Positions 14,301 to 26,300 of a DNA stretch of 64,000 nt are shown one piece after another. Source of the stretch: Thunnus maccoyii (taxonomy: Eukaryota; Chordata; Actinopteri; Scombriformes; Scombridae). Made by a program: the position numbers and the translations under genes. The stretch is from contig NC_056535.1 in assembly GCF_910596095.1 (NCBI RefSeq), forward strand, positions 22,150,505-22,214,504, in the 5' to 3' direction. Positions within the stretch are counted from its first letter, which is position 1. Each line of letters starts with the position of its first letter. Below the pieces are notes generated by a model. The model had not been told where the DNA came from and did no database searches. It saw nothing but the letters and a program-made list of their open reading frames with translations.

Positions 14301-17300
14301 GCAGTGCAGAGAGAACCCTGAACAATCCTCCCCGCTTAGTAGATCAGAGACAAAAAGAGAAAAAGAAGAAAAAAGAGAAAGACAGAACTTAAGAGGGTTT
14401 GAAGTAGCGTAGCGGAGAAATTTCTGAAGTGAAGGAATGAGAATATGAAAAGACAATGAAACTGAGAAAAGGCTTATAAGGCAGATTATGTGGAACGAGG
14501 GAGTGTGTTACAGTATTTGAAATATGTAATGAGATCATATTTTCATGGTGTTACAGTGTGCTTTTGAAAGCAAACTTATTTTAGATGTTTGTGTAGTTTT
14601 TTTTATATTTATTGCTCTTCTTCTTTTCTAAGTTATATGCCTGACATAAAAAGATATTTGACTTGAATTAAGATTTGAGTGATTTACCATAAACAGCTAA
14701 CGCACCATAGCAGAACACTGAGCTCTTCCTGAAGATAGCTTTGGATAAAAAAGAGACTAGTTCATCAAATTGTTTTGGTTTCAATTACATTTCTATGTAT
14801 TGCCTATTTTATTTGACTTGATTTTAGGTACATCACTTACTTACTGTATGATTAGCATTTTATTACTTTGTTTTTATTAGGTTGAAGTGATCCCCTGACC
14901 ATTTGTGGTTTTGAGTGAAATGTCTCAATGACTATTGGATTGCCAAGAAATTTGGTACACATATTCATGCCCCACCCACGATGAACTGTAATTTGGTCAT
15001 TACCTGACATTTTACCAGTTTGTCCCATACTTAGTTTTGACTTAGCTTAGCTGTACTTTGTGTTCAGTGCTAATTAGCATTCACTAATTAGTACTGAACA
15101 CAAAGAGCACACACTAAAGATGGTGAACATGCTTAACATTATACCTCCTAAACATCAGCATGTTAGCATTGTCATTGTGAGCATGTTAGCTGATTTTAGC
15201 ATTTTGCTCAAGTACAGCCTCACAGAGCCGCTAGCGCAGCTGTAGAGTCTTAGTCTTGTTTTAGCTTAGTGGCTAGGCATGCAGCCTCTAGAGCTACACT
15301 AATGTCCTCTTGGAAGATGTGTTATTTTGTGTGCTCTATATTTTGACCTCCAATCCCACCAGCCTGTTCACTACAGGCTGCTGCTCTCCAAAAGTACAAT
15401 CTCACCACACTGCTAGAGCTTGCTGTAGTTTAAAATAGAGGAAATGGTGAGCAATACATAGTAAGTTTTGCTAACTAGTATCATAAACCCTGTCTATTGT
15501 CTCAAACCAGATAATCAGACTTTGAAGCTGATGTTGTTCCAATACTGTTTCTCTTTATCTGTCTGTTCTCTGCTGGTGAAGAGGTGTATCGTTCAGGAAA
15601 CTCAGGTAGCCTACCAGTAAAATCAGCTCCTGTATCGTTTCTCAAATGCATTTCCCTCTCCATCATTTCAGTGCTTGCCATGGTCACATAGCGAGTTGCA
15701 GTGCCAAGTAGAAAAAATTTAACCATTACGAACTCTGAAGGCAGCGGCAAAGAGCTGTGCACATTCACGAATGCCAGCCGCCCCCCTCCCCTTGCTGCCA
15801 TGGCATGGCTGATGTCGTGTTTACATTGAAAACAATGGAGGCGGCAGCAGCAACAGCTCACTGTCTGTACAGCTCAACAGCTCACTGTCAGTAGTGGCAA
15901 TCTTTCGTGTGGTGTCTGTTATGACCTATGTCTCTTTTGTTATTTGACACTGTGCATGGATGACCAAACAGTTTGGGATTAATGGTTATCACATCAAATC
16001 TAATCTACAGTACTCCCCGAGTGGCTTTTTTGCTAGGTGAACCTGCTGATCCTTATGAAGGCTAATGATGAAGCCAAGATAGCTGAAATAAAGCATTGTA
16101 CACCGGAGAAGAGCTGTGTGACATATATTTTAATGGATTTGTATATAATCTCACACTAGTTGTTATGTGTGCATTCTTAAAATTCATCATTATTAGAAAG
16201 ACAGCCATGCCATGGAAATATCCCAGGCAATGATAAGAAAGAAACAAAATTAGATAGTGAGACAGATGGATTGATACAGACCAACAGAGGCAAAGACAGA
16301 TATCAAATCAGACACAGAGACACAATCAGAGACCGAGACAGTTACAGTTGTGTGTGTGTGAGAATGAGGATGTGCCGGAGAGAGGGGGGATGGGAAGGAG
16401 TAGATATGATGATGAGGGAGAGGAGCTGTGCTGGTGCAGTAATGGTGTGCCCCACATCAGACAGAGCCCTGCATTATTTAATGCTCTGCAGATTGCTCTG
16501 CCCTCTGCACTGTGAACCCCAATAGCACATCAGAGGAACAGCCACAGATGCAAAGACAACTCAAAAACAGGCTGAAGGCTAAATAATTGTGTTAAGAGGG
16601 TGTCTGATTTGAATTTCCCCTGAAGAGGGGGCTGGCTTTTCGAAAGGATTTGTGTCTTTACTGATTCTTTGAGAGAGACAAAGAGAAAATATAAGTGAGA
16701 TAAAACAAATTAAAACAAAAATAGTATATTTACATCTATTATATATAGTATATAAATCCTGGAAAAATGTCTTCTTTATCAACTTTTTTGGTATTTTGTG
16801 TTTCCTGATGAGCTGTGTGAAAACTATGACAGCAGTACACAGCCATATGTTCTTTGAACGGAGAGGATATAACCACATGCCCACTTGTGATCACATGTCA
16901 TGAAGTGCCCTTTAAGTGAGATACTTCATCCCCACAAGCACCAGCAGCAGCTGATCTGTGCATCTGCCACCTGCAACACTTTTGAAAATGTATGAAACTC
17001 TAAGTATATGTAGAAAAATGTAAATTGGATTTATTAATAACTTTTAAATCATGACCTAAATGCACATACAGCCAAACATATTTTAATTTCAGTCTGTTAT
17101 CAAAAGAAAAACAGCAGTATAGGTAGAAAATTCAGCCGAGAAAAACAACCGAAAGTTACGTTTGAGAGACAGACGCCATCTAGCGGCTGTAGTAATTTTG
17201 TGATGCAAAGTGACGCAGTTCAGATAACGTCAATATAAGGTGACAAACTTCCATGATCAGGAGAAGGGTCTATCTGCAGTCTTGCAGACCTACACAACAA

Positions 17301-20300
17301 ACCCACTTCACTACACAACACCCTCCCAATGTTGTCACCATAACGGCATGTTACACGACACACCCCCCCGACCCCTATCCCTAACCAAGTGGTTTTTGTG
17401 CCTAAACCTAACCAGACTTGTAATGGTTTTGGAAAGCAGCCTATTACAGTCCTATGGGTCACTCTGGAGTGCAGTGCTATGGCTGCCTGATGGTGTAAAC
17501 GTAACAGTAGGTCGTTTTTCACTGGATGAATGTTAGACTTCCAATGTCGTTTAATTATGAGAATGTGTTGGTCAAGTAATTTTTTTCCTAGATATTGTTT
17601 TTTAATTGTATTTTTTCTTTGTTAGACAGTAGACATAGATGTCTACTTGGACAGAATTGGACCAGAGGCATTACAGTCACACAGTTAGCATCTTAAATTA
17701 GATCCCTAGTCTTTCAGGACACCCCCTGTTTCTGTTTCTACTTGGGGTGGGACATCTTGATCTTGATCCAATGCTATTGCTACTCTTGCACCAGTATTGC
17801 AATACTTTACATTATGTTAATGAGGTAGAAGTGTTTCCCTACAACTACTAACATTTGTAACTGGAAGGTCAGATTAGCAGGTCAGATTTTTGCCAGTTTA
17901 TTGTTTGTGGTGAATAAATGATGGCACGTGTGATCATGCTGAGAGTGTGTTGATTAAAAGACACTTTCGTTCACTTTCACCTGTCTTATTATCATAAAAA
18001 GGACCATTTTATTATTTATCTATTTTTACTATTTTTGTCATTTTAGAGGTATATTTTCTTTTAAACACAATACCATTTTATATAACAGATAACTGTCATA
18101 TAATAGCCTTTGCCATGATTACCTGATTATCATTGGCAAAATATCATGATAGTATCTTTCCACACCCTTTGATATACATCCCTAATTTCTACATTTCCAC
18201 TGATAATAAATAGTACCATCATTTGCATATTTATTTCTGTACTCTTGTTGAGGGGATAATATCTGTATCAAAATACAGATAGAGGCTGCTTTGTTTAAAC
18301 CAAATAAGTAGGAGGTGAGGATGAAGAACATGGTTATTTATTTATTTATTTTTTATAAAAAAGGAGAAAGACATTCTTTTTCCTCCCCCACTTACTTTGC
18401 CCTCTGCCTAGCAACAGTAAATGCAAAAAGAACAAAGATAAATCATCCCCTTTAAATCCAAGACTGACTGTGTGTAGTCTTCTGGTTTGTCTTCGTTTAC
18501 CAGATTGAGCAAATGTTCTCCCTGTTTTGCATATTTTTCTTAATCAAATACAGTACAACAACTGTGAACCAACTGCAGATATAGTAGACTACTAAATTAG
18601 AGCAGCTTGGCTGAGTAAAGTGGAGTCAGGAGATCCTTTCTGTTCTCATCTGGCTTTGTGTCAGACAGACAGTCAGCTGGGAGTTGCAGTGATAGACTCA
18701 TCACTGCTGGAAAGGCTTTTTTTTTTATTGGCCCCTTCTCTGATACTGGGAGCACAGATGGGCTCGATACACACAGAGAAAGCAATCAGAATATCAAGCA
18801 TGTGAATATTTTATGTGTCTTGACCCAAATAATATTTTAACCACATCTACTACTGCTACAGCTGCTCATTGTGCTAAGTCTTGTGATTATATAATGAAAA
18901 ACTGAGAAGACACCTGATAAATTTGAAGCTCCAATTCATTCCATCTGTGGTACACAAACATGTCTAATTATTATCTCCGAAAATACAAAATGTTCTGGCA
19001 TCTTTTCAGGGTTAAGACATTTATCTTCTTTAATAACAATATCTACTTTGACTCTTTGACATCATGGCAGGTGTTTAATTGTTGGAACTTCTTAAGATGT
19101 TAAAACTACCATCATCACCCGAAGTTAGCTGCATTTATGCATTTGTCTTTCCACATTACTTCTAATTTCATTCTGGTTAGACAACTTTTTTTATTGCTAT
19201 ACACAAAATGTTTTGGATTACAGTTCAGTTTCAGACTGATATAGTTTGACAACTGCCTGTCAAATACCAGTCTATAAATCTTAAGCTTTTGCCCCGTGAC
19301 TTGAAGGACAGTCCAAGACCAGCCCATTTCCTAGGATTGATTCGTAACAAAATCGATAATGGTTGTATGAACCTACTCATACTCCTGGGAGAAGCTAAAA
19401 ATAAGATTCAGTTTCAAGCCTCACAGTAAACATGAACAGCAGAGAGATGAATCCCTCTCAAAATGAAAAGTAATGCTTTTTGTGGGTCTGTGTTTGGTGC
19501 AGAGAGAGACAGAGAGAGAGAAAGAAATGAATAGAGAAACAAGCATCACATAGCTGGCATTTTGAACAGCCTCGCACATACTTTTAAGTGGGAATAATAT
19601 ATGCACATGCTCAATGGCACACACATACAGTACATACACACAGTGCCTTCATAGTGCCTAGGGATGCATAGGTTGCCAAGCAACAAGGTGGTGTCCTAGA
19701 AAAAAAGTTCAGACTGGAAACGTGGAGTTGGATGTGGGTTCAGCACTCACTATTGATCACAGTTAATGGTTTCACTGTACAACAGTCAACTGATTTTTTT
19801 TCTATTTCTGTCCTTTCATATAGTGACAATAGAGTCATGTTTCACATATTGACTACAGATGATGAAGCTTTTCCTTTACCAGTGGGTGTCATACGAGCTT
19901 CTCGTGTGTGTTGTACTGTGTTGGAGTATCCTTGTTCTCATAAGAAAATTCAATCTCTACAACAATATACTGTTCCTTTTCACACTGTATTTACTTTTAG
20001 AAATATAAATCAAGTGAGCACTTCAGTTTGGATAAACAGAGTTCTACTCTTAATCTGTCATCAGGCTGTACGCAGAGTGGATTAGCAACCCCTTTGTTTG
20101 CAGAAATGAGACAGTCTGTTTTTATTCATAGATGATAGTGGAAAATGATAAAAAAAAATAATTTGAAATAATTCCACCCACCATGCTCAGTAAAAAATGA
20201 GCAAACACTTACTGCAATGCTTGTAGTGTGTGTCTGATAACCATCTGGCTGGAGGTCACCTCATATCAACTCTGTTCTGTGCTGTGCTGTCTCGATACAC

Positions 20301-23300
20301 AGCAGCACTCCAGCTACAGTGCACTGACATACTGCAATTATAACCAATATTAACTGCACAACATATGGAGTGGAAGTGGAGTCTTTGAATTTTGAGTGCT
20401 TTCTATTTCCTTGTCAGTACTGTACAGTATGTGCTTAATATATTTAAGTATGATTGTCTTAAGTACATACAGTACTTAACTGATTATATTATTTTCCTTC
20501 TCACAGAAATTGATGAAGATCGTCTCCCAAACCAGTTGTACAAGGTAATGTAATCCATGCTTCCTCAAAGTCTGTTTGATTGAAATATAATCACAGAAAT
20601 GGAATTATGGGAATTCAATTTTTCCCTTTTTAATGAAAAATGATCTTTTTCTATGATGAAACAATCTCTTTTATCTGAGTGCTCTTTCTGCCCGGCTAAT
20701 ACACGTTGATGTTTTGCAGGCAGCCTTGCTGAACTCACCTCGACAACGGCGAAAAGGTCAAAAGGGCACACCTACAATGAAAGGTAGAGTCAGTTATCAG
20801 TCCTGTCATGTTGTGATGAGTGACGATGTGTGATGCTGGCATTTAATGTGTTAGATCACACTGTTTGTACCCATGAACAGGTAGAAGCCTAATTTTTGCT
20901 AATATTTCTCCTTTCTTTACAGTGAGACAAGTGTATTATTGAAATGTAGTCTAGTTCCAGACCACTGAATCACTACCCAGTTTGTTAGGATACTCAGAAT
21001 GAAGTGAAACAAAATGACTGATTTATCAGCCTTATTGAAAACAGCAAAACTATACATGTAAAACTCCTAATTCCCAAAGTACTGCAATAACTGTGTATTT
21101 TTTAATGACATAAACAGAATATATGCCCCTCTCTTACACCTCTTTAAAGCCCCAATTGCCTCTCTTATGCCTAAAATTAGTGAGAGAAAATAAAGTGAGT
21201 TAAGGACAACAAGAGGTTTGTTTGTTTGTGACAATGTCAAATCCAGTGTATGTACAACCCTAACATGCAATGTCTGAATATGCTATACAAGCCTACACAG
21301 CAGTTGCCAACTGAGGGAAACTTTTCCAACAAGAAAAAGCACCTGAAAAACCTTGATGAGGAACTAAAAAATTATTTTTGCTGAGGAATCAGCTGCCTGA
21401 TAACTGCAGCAATTAATAGGAATTCAGAAAACAAGGGGTTTAGAATCCAACAATGAATTTATCAAAAGTTCAATACAACCAATAACAGAGGTGCAATGGT
21501 TAAAATAAAAAGAAGTCTAATTGAATAGGCTCAGTGGTATAAAACCAATAGTAAGTCCAATACCCAGTTTTCCCATTGTTACAAGTCTTGGATGTCAGAT
21601 GTTAGGTGAACTGACTTGGCAAAGTACTGTAGTTAAACTAATGGTGGAAGTTTGTTCTACCCTGAGTGTTGGAGCCAATCAGTGCTGCACTTGCTTAAGA
21701 ACACATTATCCAAATTATCCATATTTTCTGACCAGAATTTCTCCCAATTTAAATTTTTTGAGCTAAAAGTGAATGTTTTAGGGCACCTGGGATGCTGCAG
21801 AAAGCTTGAAGAACAAACGTCAAATAGGCACACACAGAATCCAATTGCTGTCCAAGTGTTCCAGCAGCTGATATTTCTGTAGGCTGCGATGCAATGCAAA
21901 CCCTATTTCCTAGTAATAAATCCTTGCATTCAATCCTAGTCGTCAATTACAAATAAATACAATTAAATACAAAGACCAAATGTGAATAGTTCATGCAGAA
22001 TGTGTGCAGTAAAACAGAGAATAATTACAATAACAAAGAAAATGAAGCAAGGGAACAATAATGCAAAGTTAAGTGAAATTTGGTGTGCTGATGTTTATTC
22101 TTCAATTAGTTTCACAGCTAAACAGCTCATGAGTGTGATGAGTCACTTCTTAGATAAAACCCACATGATAATCAGTCTGCTTAAGTTTCCCCCTGCAAGG
22201 GATTAAGAGTAATAAAACCATGGATGGAGGAGGTCATTTAAAAAATACGAAGACGGCGATTAAACTAATCATCTCCCAACTTGGATGTGTCCCTGCCTGC
22301 CCCCACACTTAAAGCAGTGCTTGCTGTTCATGAAATGTTGTGAGTTTATTGAAAATGCTTAACCTACAATATTCTTTTGAAGTGCTGTATTTCTTCCACC
22401 TTTCTTTCCTGTGTAATGTTCATACCCTCTCTTCTCTCCCATTGGTTCCCTTCGTCTCACACCACTTTCTTTCCTTGCTTGTCCTCCTTTTGTTTCCATC
22501 TCCCCGACGACTTCATGCTTTTTACATAACACTTTAACACCACTATTTCATAAATCGACTCCTTTCTCCTCTAATCTTCCCTCTCCTTCACCAACTCTTT
22601 TTTCTCTGTTCATTATCATCTCTTTACTCCCTCTCACCAGAGCTGCAGTTCCTGGTAGAGCACCACCTATACAGGCAGCAGCAGGGAGCTGGGGACGAGT
22701 GCTCCTCAGAGAGTTGCCTGTCGGACCGGCCCAGCCCTGACTCTGTTCCCACCGGGGAGGAGCTCCCACATGATGATGAGGCCACTGCAGAGGCCTTTGA
22801 GAAACTGCGCTGCCAAATGGAGGGTATGTTTGGAGACCATGAAAAGAGGAATAATGCTTACAGCTTTGCAGCTACATACTCAGTGACACAACACTCCTTG
22901 AAAATCTATGACTGACTTTAGCACGATCAGGAGTAATTCACCGACCTATAAAACGTAATTTCAGTCAGTGTAAGCAGGTAATAGGAATAAAGTATATGAA
23001 TGAACGTATGAACAAGGCCAAAAGAGAGAGTCTACCAAAACATGTGGTGGGTAAGAAAAGGTGTAGAAAAATGATGAAAAGATGAACGCAAGAGTGTATG
23101 AGAGTGCTGCAGTGAAGGGAGGACATGGATGGGACAGATAAGGAGGTCACCACTGTGGTACCATGAAAGGAGAGCAGATGGAGGACTAAGGAAAGAAGAT
23201 ATTAAAGAAAAGGAATAAAGCCAAATACAGCTTATTAACATGTGAGAGGGAGTCTAGAATGAAGGGAAAAGGGATAAAAGTCATGTTTAGAAGTAGGTAG

Positions 23301-26300
23301 AAAGCTTGAAAATGGCTGTAAGGGATATATGTAAATGTTGGGTTAAGGAGAAAGAGGAGAATTATAAGATGTGAAACAAGGGGATTGGGGCTGCAAAGAA
23401 AGGAATGATTAAAGGAATAGTTCAACATTTGGGGAAATTTGCTTTTTGCTGAGAGTTAAAAGATTGATACCACTCTTCCATCTGTCCTAAAAATAGTGTA
23501 CTATGTGAGCCAGCGGCCTGTTATAGTTTAACGGCAAGCCTGGATCTGTCCAAAGGAAATAAAATCGGTCTAACAGCACCTCTGAGGCTCATTAATTAAC
23601 ATGTCATATCTTATTTATTTAAAAAATAAAAACCTACATAAAAATTACAATTCAGTGTTATGTGCCGCATGATTTCTTGTCCACAAACAGTTCACATTTA
23701 AATGCCATTTAAATGTTGTTCTTACACTGCAGTTTTTGTGTGGCTTAAGTTAGGTAGTGAGCTTTAGAAGTGCTGGTGGGTAGATTAAGTTAACTTTAGA
23801 CAGAGCTAGGCTAGCTGTATCCCCTTGTTTTCGGTCCTTGTGCTAAGCTAAGCTAACCAGCTGATGGTGGTACCTACATATTTACTGTACAGACAAAACT
23901 GTCCTCCCAAGAAAAACAACACAATAAGTCGTAATGTCAGTCACCCAAAAATGAGTCACGTTTGAGTGACAGATGCCATCTAGCAGCCATAGTAAGTATG
24001 ACCGGGAGCAGTGGCGCAGTTCAAGTGACGTATTTAAAAGTTGACAAATTTCCTCATTCAGAGGAAGTCGGGTGGAGAGTAAAACTCAACAGTGGACTTT
24101 GCCACAGGTTCAGCTGTTTGTTTCCTGTTTCCATTCGTGAGTGTCACATTTCCAACCACGAGTCAAGACAGACTTAAAAAACTTAACTGTGACCGTCCCC
24201 TAACCTTAACAAAGTGATAATTTTAACCCAAACCATAATCTTTCCCTATACCTAGCCAGGTTGTTTTTGTGCCTAAACCTAACTAGACCTTAACCACAGT
24301 GTTGTCACATCATGAAACATCATTATTTTTTAACAGTGACAGTAATGGTTTCGAAAAGCACAGACAAATGTTGTCCTGCCGATTACTGCACCAACAGGCA
24401 CCAGATTAAAAAACGCTCCTATGTGTCTAACTGGAGCGTATGGTCAAACAACGGTAGGGTCAGGGTCAGGGTCAGGGTTAATGTTACATTAGAATGGTAT
24501 CAATCTTCTCATCTAACTCTCAGCAAGAAGTCACATAAGTGTATTTCCCAAAATATTGAACTGCACCTTCAAAGAAATCACTTACATAGTCAGTAGTCAA
24601 GTGCCACCTTGGCAGATACAGTGTCCTTTCTGTGCCAAATACTTTCTATCTAATGACAAAAAGCAGAGGTCAGCCTTTCAGTTCAGGCCAGATAATTCAT
24701 TTTAATGGCAGGTGAGTAGATGGTCACAGAGTACAGCAAATACTGTACACATATTCAGTAATTACTCAGGACTAATGCATCATGAGTGGACATGGTTGTT
24801 TCTCAGAGTGGTGCCAAAAAACATTTTTATAAATTTTGTTTTCATTTTAATCACTGGGACACACATGGTTGATTCTTTGTGATGTAAAAGCTTGAAAAAA
24901 CCCCCCACATACTTCAAGGTTGTGAGACGGCTGTGTGTTTCTTTATGGATTGTTCACGTTATAGAGCTGCAAATTAAGTTCTCAGTCTTGATGAAAGGAG
25001 AAAAGAGGAAGCCAGGGGAAACAAATCGATGACCATTAACGCCAGCCCAGTCGAGTGTGGCTTCAGCTTAAGATCAGCCTTTAGAATTCACTCAGCATGA
25101 GTAAATAACACGTAACTGTAAATGTCAGGTGGCATTGACTGATGAGACAAGGCAGTCTGGTTCAATACACTAACATAATTTAACAGAAACAAAAGGACCA
25201 AAGCATTTTATTCACAGTATTGTATGATGAAAAGTGTATTTGCATCATCTATAATTTATGGACAGCTGTATCAGTCACTATCTTCATTTCCATCTCTTCC
25301 TCTGTTTGTTTCTTTGCAGAGTTCTCAAGGGAGAGTCGATTAGAAGCTGCAGGTGGACTCGAGTGCCCCCTTTCCAAGGAAAAAGAGGATTGTTCCAGCG
25401 TTGCCAATGTAGCAGATGCCTCATCGAAACAAAGCAAAGCACAAGCAGGTACAGAAAAGTGAAAAAAAACCACAGGCACGCAGTAATCCTTCCCCCCGGA
25501 GACCCTTCATGATCGGTTCACCAGGCAGTGTTTATTTAGAAATGTTAAACAGTTCAACAGGCTTGGCTTGGTGTAGTGTAATCATGGCTCATCAACAAAC
25601 ATCTGTGAAGTGGCTTTGATCCACACTACACACAAAAAGTCTGGGGGTATTCTGTCATTACTGTGAATTTTCCTTGTTATTTTTGTTTGTTTCTTACTTT
25701 TTGATTGATTTATTTATTTCTTTTTTGTCTTTTTATCATCTACAGTATGTGGACCTATTAATCACGAAAATTTAGTTGTGTTAAGCCAATTTAAGCATTA
25801 TATAAAACGTATAAAACACAGACTAGCCTAATGTATGCTAAGAGTTGCTGTAAACCTTCATAATGAATTATGATGTCACACATTTACAGTCACAGGGCAT
25901 TTATAGTACATTCATAAAACTTTAGAAGGTCAAGAATCACAACTGACCATTTATTAAGAAACAAAATTCATGGTCATTTTTAAACAATGGGTCTTTGATT
26001 CCACATGAAAGAAAATGAAAGAAAGCGATGACCATTGATTTTGTTGGCTGAAATTTAAAACTGGCAGATTTTAACAGCTGTAGCTAGTTAGCTTACTAAT
26101 GCTAACTCTGGGAGTTGGTTTAAATCTCCAAATGACTTTTTAATGTTTCCAGCCAACTCATTTCTAGACTTTTGCTTTATTGTTCTTTTTTTTTTAAGCG
26201 CATGGTTCACTGATAACAAGTTTGGTGGAAAGTTTGGTCTAAACTTTCCCAAATCCCATAAAGAGCAGGAAAGGGCCACTAACATTAGCCTAAACTTATA

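Larger units (their letters stand above)
13124..20506 (+). other. ppp1r1a intron 2 (7.4 kb)
   Basis: No coding exon was found. It contains a dispersed repeat with a 22-bp hairpin (14881-15265) and a copy of a second family (about 17150-17510). The remainder is AT-rich unique-looking sequence. Confidence 0.8.
23411..24569 (+). mobile_element. Terminal-inverted-repeat element, copy B, interrupted by a second element
   Basis: The left end aaaggaatagttcaacattt..ttgataccactc pairs with the right end gaatggtatcaatcttctca..cccaaaatattgaactgcac. About 550 bp between roughly 23930 and 24480 is a different repeat (see next entry) that sits between interior and right end. Confidence 0.65.
22824..25319 (+). 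other. ppp1r1a intron 5
   Basis: It holds a purine-rich stretch (about 22970-23410) and a nested pair of mobile elements (23411-24569). Confidence 0.75.

Noticed and set aside
15502..15861. 119-codon open frame on the - strand
   Set aside because: No domain is recognised, it lies in a repeat-like part of ppp1r1a intron 2, and no splice context supports it.
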